DNA from: Streptomyces camelliae
GTDB lineage: Bacteria; Actinomycetota; Actinomycetes; Streptomycetales; Streptomycetaceae
NCBI RefSeq assembly: GCF_027625935.1
Contig: NZ_CP115300.1
Span: 4,340,001 to 4,404,000, forward strand
DNA: 64,000 nucleotides
Direction of reading: 5' to 3'
Shown here: piece after piece, positions 28,342-36,426 of the stretch
How the letters are laid out: each line of letters opens with the position of its first letter
Position numbering within the stretch: the first letter of the stretch is position 1
Made by a program: the position numbers and the translations under genes
Notes under the pieces: generated by a model
What the model saw: only the letters and a program-made list of their open reading frames with translations
Databases searched by the model: none
What the model was told of the DNA's origin: nothing

Positions 28342-29682
28342 TTACTCGGTGACCGGTCGCGGCTTGACCAGCGACGGACCGCTCTTCGGCGCCTCAGCGG
28401 GCACGTACGGGCGGAAGGGGTCGAGGAACGGAAGGTCCGGGACCAGGTGGGCGAAGTCCCGGCAGGCGGCGACGACTTCTTCCTGCGTGACGGCCGGGGT
28501 GCGGATCTTCGACCAGCCGCCGGAGGTGTCCGCCGCGACAGCGGTACCGGGAAGGTCCATCCGGATCAGACTCGCGGCCGGCACGGCGTCCGGGGCGACG
28601 TCGGCGAGACCCATTTCGGCGGTCTGCTTGTCGTTGACCCGATGCACAACACGGCCCGTGAGCTGGGCACGGAGCATGGTCGCGCCCTTGCCCAGGTCGG
28701 AGCCGAAGCGCTGACCGCAGATCTCCAGGTAGATGCCGACCGCACGGGCCATCTGAGCCAGCCGGATCAGCGCGGTCACGATCCGCTCCCGTCGCTCCTC
28801 ATCCTTGCGTGAGGAGATCAGGAACAGTTCCGCGACCTCGTCCACCAGCACGACCACGGGCACCGGCCGCAGGCGTTCGGACAGGTCCCAGATGTCGGAG
28901 ACGCCCTGCTTGCTCAGCAGGTCGAAGCGGTCCTCCATCTCCGCCACGAGGATGCCGAACAGCGAGGAGGCGTCGTCCGGGGTGGTGACCAGGGCCGACA
29001 GACGCGGCGCGTAGCGGGACTGTTCCACCCCGCGCTTGCAGTCCACCCCGACCAGAGCAACCTTGAGTTGGGCCAGGCCCTTGATCAGGTTGCGCTGATA
29101 CATGGACTTGCCGGACTGGTTCGCGCCCAGGGTGAGCGCCATCGGCGCCTTGCGGTAGTCCCGCTCGAACGCGGTCCCGTCCTCCCGCAGAGCGACCGGC
29201 ACGATCAGATCGTGCGGCACGGCCTTACGGGGCATCCGGACCCGGCGCAGCACGTCATACCCGGTCATCCGCAGCTCGATGAACCCCGGTTTCGTCTCCA
29301 CCACGGTCACCGAGTGCACACCCCAAGCGTGACGCAGCCGTTCCGAGGCGGCAGCCACGTCGGCGGGCTCCAGACCGGCCGGAAGCCGCAAGGTCACCCG
29401 CAGCCCGGTCGACGTGCCCCGCACCCGGCGGATCTTCGGCGGAACCGGCTGCACCTCACGACGGGCAACGTTGCGGGTCATGAACGCCCGCAGACCCGAC
29501 GGCTGCACCGTCAGCCCGCACACGTCCATCGTGGACCGGTACGTGAACCCGAACCGGGTCAACGCCGCCGGCAGACCCACCAACGCCCAATACGCGCGAG
29601 GCGCCCGCACCTTCGCGAAGCCGACACCACCGACGGCCGCCAGACCCCCCGTGGCCTCCAGCCACATCGTCACCTCGGTCAC
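28342..29682 (-). CDS. TraB/FtsK-type DNA translocase (main transfer protein)
   Basis: 446 residues. An N-terminal hydrophobic start is followed by an FtsK/SpoIIIE ATPase with Walker A GANQSGKS (186-193) and Walker B VVVLVDEVAEL (277-287), then ICGQRFGSDL. TraB proteins form hexameric pumps that move double-stranded DNA between hyphae and recognise clt repeats with a C-terminal winged helix. It lies 2 bases after the SCO3933-like gene on the same strand. Confidence 0.88.
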   Translation of the reverse strand: MTEVTMWLEATGGLAAVGGVGFAKVRAPRAYWALVGLPAALTRFGFTYRSTMDVCGLTVQPSGLRAFMTRNVARREVQPVPPKIRRVRGTSTGLRVTLRLPAGLEPADVAAASERLRHAWGVHSVTVVETKPGFIELRMTGYDVLRRVRMPRKAVPHDLIVPVALREDGTAFERDYRKAPMALTLGANQSGKSMYQRNLIKGLAQLKVALVGVDCKRGVEQSRYAPRLSALVTTPDDASSLFGILVAEMEDRFDLLSKQGVSDIWDLSERLRPVPVVVLVDEVAELFLISSRKDEERRERIVTALIRLAQMARAVGIYLEICGQRFGSDLGKGATMLRAQLTGRVVHRVNDKQTAEMGLADVAPDAVPAASLIRMDLPGTAVAADTSGGWSKIRTPAVTQEEVVAACRDFAHLVPDLPFLDPFRPYVPAEAPKSGPSLVKPRPVTE

Positions 29683-29684
29683 GG

Positions 29685-30014
29685 TCAGGCCGCCGGGGTG
29701 ATCGCGATGGCGCGGAACGAGATGCCGTGACGCTTCTGACCGTTGAACTCGTTCTCCCAGTCACGCGCCCTCAGCCCCGTGACCCGCACCGGCATGCCCG
29801 GCATCAGACCGTCGGGGAGACCGGTCTCCGGCACGGTCACCTGGTAGAGGTTTCCCTCCCCCTCGTCCGAGACCAGCAGGCCCACGGTCGACATGTCCGC
29901 GCCAGTCTCCCGGTCCACGGCCCGCTCACCGGTCTTCTTGTTGACCATCTTGGGTTCCGGCGCGGTCGCCACGAACACCACGGCGGTCGAAAGGTCGATC
30001 TTGAAGGACGGCAT
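29685..30014 (-). CDS. SCO3933-family regulatory protein
   Basis: 109 residues from the ATG at 30014, with GGAG nearby. PSFKIDLSTAVVFVATAPEPKM, then VTVPETGLPDGLMPGMPVRVTGL match the short SCO3933-type proteins that precede tra in AICEs. It is the first gene of the leftward transfer operon; its promoter region has the KorSA-like operators. The biochemical role is not known. Confidence 0.72.
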   Translation of the reverse strand: MPSFKIDLSTAVVFVATAPEPKMVNKKTGERAVDRETGADMSTVGLLVSDEGEGNLYQVTVPETGLPDGLMPGMPVRVTGLRARDWENEFNGQKRHGISFRAIAITPAA

Positions 30015-30071
30015 GAAGCACTCCTGTGTCGATGCTTTGGAGCAGCCCAAAGAAGGCCCTCCCTGCCCGCT

Positions 30072-30143
30072 GTCCTAGGACTGCGGGCGGCTTACGACGA
30101 CTGTGACAGGCAGTCCTGGGACTGTCAACAGTCCTGGGACTGT
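30072..30143. promoter_or_regulatory. Three operator-like palindromes between transfer operon and GntR repressor
   Basis: GTCCTAGGAC at 30072-30081, and two identical CAGTCCTGGGACTGT copies at 30111-30125 and 30129-30143, starting 18 bases apart. They lie between the divergent SCO3933-like and GntR genes. In pSAM2 the KorSA repressor binds conserved palindromes of about this size to silence its own promoter and that of pra. The TTGAC at 30146-30150 may be a -35 element. Confidence 0.7.
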
Positions 30144-30175
30144 GCTTGACTTGTCTCATCGAGAGGAGTGGAGCG

Positions 30176-30964
30176 ATGGCGCCCAAGTGGCGGGAGCTGG
30201 CCGACAAGCTGGCTGAGGAAATCAAGAGGGGTGAATACGCGCCTGGCCAGCAGCTTCCGCAGATCAGGGAGCTTGTTGCGGCAGGCGAGGGCTCCAAGTC
30301 CACCGTCCACCAGGCCTACAAAGCCCTCGAAGCCGAGGGCCTGGTGACGTCATCCCGCGGGCACGGGACCGTCGTGCGGCAACGAGTCCCGCTCAAGCGG
30401 CTCGGCATTGCCAGGTACGACAAGGCCAAGTGGCGCGATGGCGACGAGGTGGCTTTCATTGCGGACCGCGTGGCCTCTGGGCGCAGCTACCGCCGGAATG
30501 AGCAGACCCAGACCGTCAGTCGCGTGGAGGCCCCGCCGGTGGTCGCAGCTGCGCACGGACTGCCCGAAGGCGCAGAGGTGTATGCGCGGGCGCGACTGGT
30601 GAAGGAAGGTGACCAGCCGACCCACACGCTCACCAGCTATTACCGGCCCGAACATGTCGAGGGGACACGGCTGGTCGACCCGACGCCGGGGCCGGCCGGT
30701 CGCGGCGGCGGATTCCGAGTGCTGTACGACGCGGGATACGAGATCGACCACATGAAAGAGGAGATCTTCGCCAGGGCGCCCACGGCCGACGAAGTAAAGC
30801 TCTTGCAGCTGCCTCCGGGCGAACCTGTCGTCGAGCTGCATCGGACGACGTACACGGCCTCTGGCACAGTGGTGGAGTTCGCCATTGGTGTGCACGCGGC
30901 TTCGCGCTTCGCCTGGGAATACGACTTCAAGGTGCCGGACTCGGCGAAGGGCGAGAAGGGGTAG
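30176..30964 (+). CDS. KorSA-like GntR repressor (HutC subfamily)
   Basis: 262 residues from the ATG at 30176. The N-terminal winged helix has WRELADKLAEEIKRGEYAPG, GSKSTVHQAYKALEAEGLV and SRGHGTVV. The C-terminal UTRA domain has YARARLVKEGDQPTHTLTSYY and PGEPVVELHRTTYTASGTVVEF. It probably represses the leftward transfer operon and itself through the palindromes just upstream. The next gene starts 2 bases after its stop. Confidence 0.85.
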   Translation: MAPKWRELADKLAEEIKRGEYAPGQQLPQIRELVAAGEGSKSTVHQAYKALEAEGLVTSSRGHGTVVRQRVPLKRLGIARYDKAKWRDGDEVAFIADRVASGRSYRRNEQTQTVSRVEAPPVVAAAHGLPEGAEVYARARLVKEGDQPTHTLTSYYRPEHVEGTRLVDPTPGPAGRGGGFRVLYDAGYEIDHMKEEIFARAPTADEVKLLQLPPGEPVVELHRTTYTASGTVVEFAIGVHAASRFAWEYDFKVPDSAKGEKG

Positions 30965-30966
30965 GA

Positions 30967-31632
30967 ATGATCTCCACTCAGGCATGGGCCGATGCACGGC
31001 GCCTGTGGGACTACCACCAGATGGGCCATGTCCTGCGGCCGTGCTCAGTCGCGATCGGGTTGGGTAGCCATGACCTGGGTGTAGCCGATACGGCAGTAGA
31101 TCTGTACAAGCGCGGCATGGCTCCCCTCCTTGTGTTCACGGGAGCCACCAGCCCGACGACCCGGGAGCGCATGCCCCGGGGTGAAGCCGTCCACTACCGC
31201 GAACGAGCCCTCGAACTCGGTGTTCCTAGCTCAGCCGTGCTCGTAGAACCCAACGCCCGCAATACCGGCGAGAACATCCGCCTTTCCAGGGCCCTGCTTG
31301 AGGTGGCCGGAGTGGGGGTCTCTTCCGTGCTCCTCATCAGCAAGCCGTACGAGGAGAGGCGCGCCTACGCCACGGCGCGCAAGCTGTGGCCGGAAGTCGA
31401 GATCGTCAGCGCGTCCACTCCGATGACGTTGGAGGAGTACGCGGAGTCCATCCAGGACGCTCGGTTGGTCATTGACATGCTGGTGGGGGCACTCCAGCGA
31501 CTCCTGATCTACCCGGAGCAGGGATACATGATCAGCCTGCCCGTACCGGATGACGTCTTGGAGGCGTACGAGCGGCTATGCCGCGAGGGTTTCACCAGCC
31601 GGCTTCTCGTCACTGACCAGCACTCTGCCTGA
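30967..31632 (+). CDS. YdcF family protein (DUF218)
   Basis: 221 residues. The core has AIGLGSHDLGVADTAVDLY, LLVFTGATSPTTRERM, GEAVHYRERALELGVP, ARNTGENIRLSRALL and LLISKPYEERRAYATA, which match the YdcF/DUF218 Rossmann-like fold. Some members bind S-adenosylmethionine or act on polyprenyl or envelope glycans; this one lacks membrane segments. It is co-transcribed with the repressor and is likely AICE cargo or accessory. Confidence 0.8.
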   Translation: MISTQAWADARRLWDYHQMGHVLRPCSVAIGLGSHDLGVADTAVDLYKRGMAPLLVFTGATSPTTRERMPRGEAVHYRERALELGVPSSAVLVEPNARNTGENIRLSRALLEVAGVGVSSVLLISKPYEERRAYATARKLWPEVEIVSASTPMTLEEYAESIQDARLVIDMLVGALQRLLIYPEQGYMISLPVPDDVLEAYERLCREGFTSRLLVTDQHSA

Positions 31633-32236
31633 AGACGCTGTTGCATGGCTCAGGTGGCATGAAGGAGGAGCGGCGATAAGCGAGGTCTACGCGGCGCGCA
31701 TCACGGACGCTTCGCGCGACGAGGCGCCGCACATCCGAATGCATGACGACCGCGAGCTGACACCGCTAGTCGGCAAGTGATCTTCGACCGGGACCCGGGA
31801 CCCGGGACCTGTTACAGGTTTCTCTACCTCATCAAGTGCCCGCGCAAGCGCGGGCTGGCCCCTTGGGCCCTGGCCCCTCTGCGCCTTCGGCGCCGGGGCC
31901 GTGCCCTGGGGCCGCAGCGAGCTACGGCCCTGAGTCGAGAACTGGGCGGGCAAGGCCACGGTCAGAACAGTGCCTCCGGCGGGGGATCGGCCGGCACCGG
32001 GATGGAGGGGGCGCCGTTCCCGGCTGCGGGTCCGTAGTGGCGTGCGCGGGGTGCTCCCATCCCGTCCACCGTCGACCCAGGCAGAGCCGAGCAGACGCGG
32101 CCCATGGCGTCCAGGTCGTTCGTACAGTGGCGCGCTCCACCTGGACGCCATGAACCACGTCCGCTCCACGGTGTGTGGGTCGACGGCGGACGGGATGGGA
32201 GCTGGGGTGAGTGGTGGGTGAAGGTGAGTGCGGTCG
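31633..32236. other. Structured non-coding right part of the AICE
   Basis: 604 bases with no supported gene. A frame ending ARITDASRDEAPHIRMHDD at 31780 has no good start and may be a remnant. Features seen: GGGACCC tandem units near 31790, a palindrome ACCTGTTACAGGT (31807-31819), a hairpin GCCCGCGC/GCGCGGGC (31838-31855), GC-rich mirrored segments to 31920, and a 150-base hairpin at 32053-32202. A replication, transfer (clt) or single-strand origin is plausible. Confidence 0.45.
32053..32202. repeat. 150-nt nested inverted repeat (candidate sso/clt, MITE or structured RNA)
   Basis: Outer 27-bp arms at 32053-32079 and 32176-32202 pair with one mismatch (left core CCCATCCCGTCCACCGTC). Inner 14-bp arms are perfect: CATGGCGTCCAGGT (32103-32116) and ACCTGGACGCCATG (32139-32152). 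The spacers between inner and outer arms are both 23 bases and match at 13 of 23 positions. The loop is 22 bases. GGGGT occurs at 32048-32052 and 32204-32208, like a short target duplication. No gene overlaps it. Confidence 0.75.
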
Positions 32237-33073
32237 CTAAGGGCACTCGCGCAGCCGTCGAAGGAACCTCTTCAGAACTGTCAGCAGTTCCTGAGCATCA
32301 TCTATGACCTCAACCGGGATCCGATCGACGTAGGCGATACCAGCGTCACGCAGCAGGTGATCGCGCGAAGTGTCCATCGCCCGCCGGACCCTATGGTTTG
32401 GCCCGTCGATCTCCAGAACACCAGCACGCCCCCGGTACGTGACGATCATGTCGGGCTCCCAGGTGTGACCGAGGACCCGACCGTTCGGCAGCGGAAAGAT
32501 CGAGAGTGTTTCCTCTGGGGCTAGCTCGTTCTCCTGCAAGTGCTTCAACGCTTGATAGACACGGCGCTCACCGAAGTTGGTGAAGGCAAGTCCGTCCATC
32601 ACCCATTGCGGTTTTTCAGGCATGGTTCGCCGCGCCATGTTCGTCGGCCTGTCTGCATTCATCATCTCTTGCAGACGCTCGCGCCAATCAGGGCCGACGC
32701 TAGGCAGCGTCTCGCGGAACCCAAGCCAGCTCACTCCGTAGCCGAGGCGTCCACTAACCCGTTCGAAGACCGACCTCAGCAGTTCCTTAGCCTCCTCCGT
32801 GAACGCCGACTCGTTCTGGGGATCGATCTCCAGCCACAGGTCATGCGTCTGAGAGTCGTAGTCGTACTCGATCACAGCACTGCGAACCATGAGGAGTAGC
32901 TGAACGTGGGCGACGTCTCCCCGCTGAGCCAAGAGGGCTGCCATGTGCCCCAGCAGAGAGTCCGCTCTGGCGCGCTGCGCCTCTTCCTCCGTTGTCCACG
33001 AGTCGCTAATGATCTCGTCGTAGGTACGAGGACCCTGAGGAACGTTCGACTCATTCTGCGCAGGCTGCCCCAT
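32237..33073 (-). CDS. Protein with Vsr/DUF559-like nuclease fold C-terminus
   Basis: 278 residues from an ATG with GAGGGG upstream. The first ~150 residues are helical and acidic with no recognised domain. The C-terminal part has HTWEPDMIVTYRGRAGVLEI, DGPNHRVRRAMDTSRDHLLR and DAGIAYVDRIPVEVI, which resembles the restriction-endonuclease-like fold of DUF559/Vsr proteins (EPD, then ExD, then RD-xxL-xxxGI). Nuclease activity and a defence or repair role are inferred. It lies beside the AICE hairpin and may be cargo. Confidence 0.6.
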   Translation of the reverse strand: MGQPAQNESNVPQGPRTYDEIISDSWTTEEEAQRARADSLLGHMAALLAQRGDVAHVQLLLMVRSAVIEYDYDSQTHDLWLEIDPQNESAFTEEAKELLRSVFERVSGRLGYGVSWLGFRETLPSVGPDWRERLQEMMNADRPTNMARRTMPEKPQWVMDGLAFTNFGERRVYQALKHLQENELAPEETLSIFPLPNGRVLGHTWEPDMIVTYRGRAGVLEIDGPNHRVRRAMDTSRDHLLRDAGIAYVDRIPVEVIDDAQELLTVLKRFLRRLRECP

Positions 33074-33185
33074 CGCTGCCCCTCCCCGAGCTCGGCCTAT
33101 GTGGAAGCTACCCGATACCTACGACAACGCGAGACGGATCAGGCCCGCTCCGCAGTTGATACGGGCAGGCCTGAAGCGGCGCAGA

Positions 33186-33695
33186 TCAGAGGGCTTCCTT
33201 GTTCTCCTTGGGCGCCTGACCCGACTTATGTACTGGAGGCAATACACTCCACGGGAAGTTGATCCAGTCGTCGGTCCGCTTCCAGACGTACTCGCACTTC
33301 ACGAGCGAGTGGGACTTCTCATAGATCACCGCGGAGCGCACCTCGGCGACCGTGTCGAGACAGAAGTCGCGCACCAGCTTCAGCGTCTTGCCGGTGTCCG
33401 CGACGTCGTCGGTGATCAGGACCTTCTTGTCGGAGAAGTCGATCACGTTGGGCACGGGAGCGAGCATGACCGGCATTTCCAGGGTGGTCCCCACCCCGGT
33501 GTAGAACTCCACGTTCACGAGGTGGATGTTCTTGCAGTCGAGGGCGTAGGCGAGCCCGCCGGCGACGAACACCCCGCCGCGGGCGATGCTGAGCACGACG
33601 TCGGGCTCGTACCCGTCGTCGGCGATGGTCTGGGCGAGCTCGCGGATGGCGCCGCCGAACCGCTCGTAGGTCAGGTTCTCCCGCACGTCACTCAT
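33186..33695 (-). CDS. Phosphoribosyltransferase (Gpt-type)
   Basis: 169 residues. VVLSIARGGVFVAGGLAYAL and the PRPP-binding VLITDDVADTGKTLKLV are type I phosphoribosyltransferase motifs; the hood resembles hypoxanthine/xanthine salvage enzymes. It lies 13 bases after dcd on the same strand, giving a nucleotide-metabolism pair. The last residues (GQAPKENKEAL) are polar. Confidence 0.85.
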   Translation of the reverse strand: MSDVRENLTYERFGGAIRELAQTIADDGYEPDVVLSIARGGVFVAGGLAYALDCKNIHLVNVEFYTGVGTTLEMPVMLAPVPNVIDFSDKKVLITDDVADTGKTLKLVRDFCLDTVAEVRSAVIYEKSHSLVKCEYVWKRTDDWINFPWSVLPPVHKSGQAPKENKEAL

Positions 33696-33708
33696 GTTGC
33701 TGTGGCCC

Positions 33709-34284
33709 TCACACCTGGGTCCGATGGAAATTGACGTAGGACCGCGAGGCGGTCGGCCCGCGCTGCCCCTGGTACCGGGAGCCGTAGCGCTCGCTGCCGT
33801 AGGGGAACTCGGCGGGCGAGGTCAGCCGGAACATGCACAGCTGGCCGATCTTCATGCCGGGCCAGAGCTTGATCGGCAGGGTGGCGAGATTGGACAGCTC
33901 AAGGGTGACGTGCCCGCTGAAGCCGGGGTCGATGAACCCGGCGGTGGAGTGGGTGACGAGCCCGAGGCGCCCGAGCGAGGACTTGCCCTCCAGCCGCGAG
34001 GCAAGATCGTCGGGAAGCGAGATGACCTCGTAGGTGGAGGCGAGCACGAACTCCCCGGGATGCAGGATGAACGGCTCGTCCCCCTCCGGCTCCACGAGCC
34101 GCGTCAGATCGGGCTGCTCGACGGAGGGGTCGATGTGCGGGTACCGGTGGTTCTCGAACACCCGGAAGTAGCGGTCCAGCCGCACGTCGATGCTCGACGG
34201 CTGCACCATGGTTTCGTCGTAGGGATCGATCCGTACCCGCCCGGCGTCGATCTCGGCCCGGATGTCCTTGTCTGAGAGAAGCAC
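33709..34284 (-). CDS. dcd: dCTP deaminase
   Basis: 191 residues, a typical full length. [53 protein letters not shown] and the catalytic [20 protein letters not shown] are the Dcd signature. It converts dCTP to dUTP for dTMP synthesis. The gene lies upstream of the Gpt-like gene and near a tRNA-Gly, probably the native chromosomal setting. Confidence 0.96.
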   Translation of the reverse strand: MLLSDKDIRAEIDAGRVRIDPYDETMVQPSSIDVRLDRYFRVFENHRYPHIDPSVEQPDLTRLVEPEGDEPFILHPGEFVLASTYEVISLPDDLASRLEGKSSLGRLGLVTHSTAGFIDPGFSGHVTLELSNLATLPIKLWPGMKIGQLCMFRLTSPAEFPYGSERYGSRYQGQRGPTASRSYVNFHRTQV

Positions 34285-34398
34285 GTAGCGAGGATACGCA
34301 AGGCGCGCGGAGCCGTGACAATCGTGACGGTTCCGCGCGCCCGGATCACTGTTCGCGCCGCTCCCGCGACCGCGTAGCTACCGCTTCACTCTTCGCTA

Positions 34399-34452
34399 CT
34401 GCTTTCCGCTTCGCTGCTGCTTTCCGCTTCGCTGCTGCTTTCCGCTTCGCTG
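34399..34452. repeat. Three exact 18-bp tandem repeats
   Basis: CTGCTTTCCGCTTCGCTG is repeated three times without spacers (34399-34416, 34417-34434, 34435-34452), flanked by partial copies (CCGCTTC). It lies just past the 3' end of the small gene at 34470. It is a slippage-prone minisatellite, not a CRISPR array. Confidence 0.85.
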
Positions 34453-34469
34453 CCGGTTCTCCGGAGCGG

Positions 34470-34628
34470 CTACCGCTTCTCCAGAGCGACCGGCACCACA
34501 CTGCGGAGCCGGGCACACCCGGGACACCTCATGAGCCGGCCGGGGCCGAGCCGCTCGGCCTGCTGCATCGGGAACGAAGCGGCGCTGAAGACGTGCCCAT
34601 CCGCACAGCGGACGACGGTGCGTTCCAT
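34470..34628 (-). CDS. Small conserved CxxC protein
   Basis: 52 residues from the ATG at 34628. VVRCADGHVF, MQQAERLGPGRLMRCPGC and ARLRSVVPVAL suggest a small zinc ribbon with Cys/His ligands. I recall close relatives in other streptomycetes, so it is probably a real gene. An open frame extends upstream but looks non-coding. Confidence 0.68.
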   Translation of the reverse strand: MERTVVRCADGHVFSAASFPMQQAERLGPGRLMRCPGCARLRSVVPVALEKR

Positions 34629-34907
34629 CAAGTCCCTTAAGTCCCTTCCCCAAGAGCCTCGTCGGGCGTTCCACCCTGACGACAAAAGCCACATTACGGG
34701 ATCAAAGAGACGGCTCTCCAGGCGGCACTCCGGCCCACCCGCCCCCTCCGCGAGGCCTCCACCGTACGCCCCAACTCCGCCCACCCGCAGCCGGATCCCA
34801 CCCCCGAAACAGACTCAGACCCCTGGGGCCCGGGCACCAGGGGTCTTCCATGCTGTACAGTGAGCAACGTCCGGACCCCGACTCCCGAGTCGACCCGTCC
34901 GAACTAC

Positions 34908-34981
34908 GCGGGTGTAGTTTAATGGTAGAACATCAGCTTCCCAAGCTGAGAGCGCGAGTTCGATTCTCGTCACCCGCTCCA
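34908..34981 (+). tRNA. tRNA-Gly(CCC)
   Basis: 74 nt including an encoded CCA. The acceptor GCGGGTG/CACCCGC, the anticodon stem TCAGC/GCTGA with loop TTCCCAA (anticodon CCC at 34940-34942) and the T-arm GCGAG/CTCGT all pair. Its last 43-46 bases are repeated at 42215, 44002 and 51301, so it is the attachment target of stacked islands. A terminator follows at once. Confidence 0.97.
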
Positions 34982-34986
34982 CAATG

Positions 34987-35013
34987 AAGCCCCAGGTCAG
35001 CGACCTGGGGCTT
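34987..35013 (+). terminator. tRNA-Gly terminator hairpin
   Basis: Perfect 12-bp stem AAGCCCCAGGTC/GACCTGGGGCTT with a 3-base loop, followed by TGTTTCGTT, six bases after the tRNA CCA. Confidence 0.85.
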
Positions 35014-35062
35014 GTTTCGTTGGGGAGCCGTTGCTGCGTTTTACGAGTACTCCTGTACCCCG

Positions 35063-35085
35063 AGATTGGGCACGCAGAGGGCACG
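35063..35085. repeat. GGGCACG direct-repeat element near the first att copy
   Basis: The 23 bases start AGATTGGGCACGCAGAGGGC and contain GGGCACG twice, 11 bases apart. A near copy lies at 42339-42361 after the second att copy, and an inverted partial copy at 44104-44120 after the third. It may be an arm-type binding site of the lost integrase. Confidence 0.5.
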
Positions 35086-35277
35086 CGCGCCTTGAGAGGG
35101 CGCCCCCATCACATCGCAGCGCGGCGCTGACCTGCACTTTCACGTAGATGAGCCGGAGGCGAGCCCTCAGCCCGCTTGTTCCTGGGCGATGGCGAATGCC
35201 CGTCCTGCACGTGCTTCGTCGTGGGCAGTGCACAAGCCCGTTGTGGGAGCGGGCACTTGACCGCCAAGGGGCCTGCG

Positions 35278-35721
35278 TCAGAGCGGGAGGTCGTCGGGGA
35301 GTACCCGGAACGCCTTGTGGCGGCCCAACGGGCGTACGGCCCGGAAGTCTCGTCGGTCGAGGGTGAGAATCGCGTCCGTGTCGTAGTCGGCGGCAAGCGC
35401 CACGTTCACCGCGTCGGCGAGGTCGAGGTCCAGCGCTCGGTATCGGACACGGACAGACTGGGCGGCGCCGAGGTGGTTCTCCGTGATCTCCGGCATGACG
35501 ACACGCCCCCGGCTCATCCAGCGCCGCAGGTCGTCGACCGCGCTGAGGGCGGCCTCCCTGCCGAGCTCACGCGTCGCCACGTGATCCAGTTCGGCCAGCA
35601 GGAGCGGGGACATGATCAGCAGGCCCGCCGCCATGATCGCCTCGTTCGCCGCCCGGTGTTCCGGATGGGCCGAGTCCAGGGCTGCCAGAAGGCCGGACGT
35701 ATCGACGATGACAATGATCAC
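35278..35721 (-). CDS. VapC-type PIN-domain toxin (segment A)
   Basis: 147 residues, GTG start overlapping the antitoxin stop (GTGA). PIN acidic residues are visible: IVDTSGLLAALD, then ELDHVATRELG, LDLDLADAVNVALAADY and the last acidic site ILTLDRRDF. PIN toxins cleave RNA, often tRNA. This copy lies about 300 bases from the tRNA-Gly. Confidence 0.88.
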   Translation of the reverse strand: MIIVIVDTSGLLAALDSAHPEHRAANEAIMAAGLLIMSPLLLAELDHVATRELGREAALSAVDDLRRWMSRGRVVMPEITENHLGAAQSVRVRYRALDLDLADAVNVALAADYDTDAILTLDRRDFRAVRPLGRHKAFRVLPDDLPL

Positions 35722-35978
35722 GCGGTGGATCCGGGACCCGAGCCGGTCTCACGCCGAACGGCCTCGGCGACCGTCTCCCGGACCTCCGGCTTGGACAGCG
35801 TGCGTCCCGGCCCCTCGAAGGTGCGTGAGAACAGCGGCTCGTCCCAGACCCGGTTCGCCATGGCTGCAAGGTGGATGCCCTGGCGGATGATCTCGGCCTC
35901 GCTTATACCTCGGCGCTTGGCGGCCTCCTTGATGATGGCCAGGTCCTCGGGGTCGGCGTAGACGTTGGTGCGCTTCAT
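35718..35978 (-). CDS. VapB-type ribbon-helix-helix antitoxin (segment A)
   Basis: 86 residues from the ATG at 35978. RTNVYADPEDLAIIKEAAKR and GISEAEIIRQGIHLAA form a ribbon-helix-helix DNA-binding start; the tail (RETVAEAVRRE) would bind the toxin. An ATG two codons upstream is also possible. Direct repeats just upstream could be its operator. Confidence 0.82.
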   Translation of the reverse strand: MKRTNVYADPEDLAIIKEAAKRRGISEAEIIRQGIHLAAMANRVWDEPLFSRTFEGPGRTLSKPEVRETVAEAVRRETGSGPGSTA

Positions 35979-35981
35979 GGA

Positions 35982-36021
35982 CATGTACCAAGAGTAGTCC
36001 ATGTACCAGATTGATGTACCC
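35982..36021. promoter_or_regulatory. Direct repeats upstream of vapBC
   Basis: CATGTACCA at 35982-35990 and 36000-36008 (18 bases apart), then GATGTACCC at 36013-36021. The first overlaps the start of the antitoxin gene. This is a likely autoregulatory operator for the VapBC complex. Confidence 0.5.
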
Positions 36022-36087
36022 GTCCTCATGAAGTGCCTGGCAGCGACCTGGACAGCGGGCTCGACCGGCTGCGCCGCTCATGTCCGT

Positions 36088-36348
36088 ATGGAGCACAAAC
36101 CCTTGCCCTCCGACAGTCACGCCGAGGTCCGCATCGTGGCCGCGACCCCTGAGGTCGCCCGGCGCGTGGCCGACGCCCTCCGCCGCTGCTTCGCCTCGAC
36201 CGAGCAGCGCAGCTATCCCGCCGGCCACGAAGGAGGGACCCGGCTCCATCTGCCCCTCGACACCGCGAACGCCGCGGAACCCGCACGGTCCTGGCTCTCG
36301 ACCCGTACATCGACAAAGCAGGCGCAAGCACACGCCGACGAGGTGTGA
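36088..36348 (+). CDS. Hypothetical small protein
   Basis: 86 residues from the ATG at 36088. It has HAEVRIVAATPEVARRVADALRRCF and a mixed C-terminus. An alpha/beta two-layer fold is plausible. No family was recognised. It is divergent from vapBC. Confidence 0.5.
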   Translation: MEHKPLPSDSHAEVRIVAATPEVARRVADALRRCFASTEQRSYPAGHEGGTRLHLPLDTANAAEPARSWLSTRTSTKQAQAHADEV

Positions 36349-36426
36349 CCCGGGTCCCTGAGGCCACGGGGATCCACCGTCGCGTCCATGCCCACGCGGC
36401 CGTCAACACCTCGGAGAACGACAGCC

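Noticed and set aside
31550..31780. Short frame after the YdcF gene (ARITDASRDEAPHIRMHDD)
   Set aside because: A good AGGAGGAG site is followed by ATA, not a start codon, in this frame, and the upstream part overlaps YdcF in a different frame. It may be a remnant but is not supported as a gene.
33232..33245. ACTGGAGGCAATAC shared with 62164-62177 upstream of rpoA
   Set aside because: A single 14-bp match is expected by chance among all pairs in 64 kb of high-GC DNA, and the contexts differ.
34399..34452. Possible CRISPR-like repeats
   Set aside because: Three 18-bp units directly abut with no spacers and there are no cas genes; it is a minisatellite.
34815..35084. Reverse-strand frames containing RVTRIELALSAWE over the tRNA-Gly and its copies (also 42183-42443 and 51270-51482)
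   Set aside because: This peptide is the antisense translation of the tRNA 3' end and recurs only because the att sequence recurs. It is a known type of false gene call.
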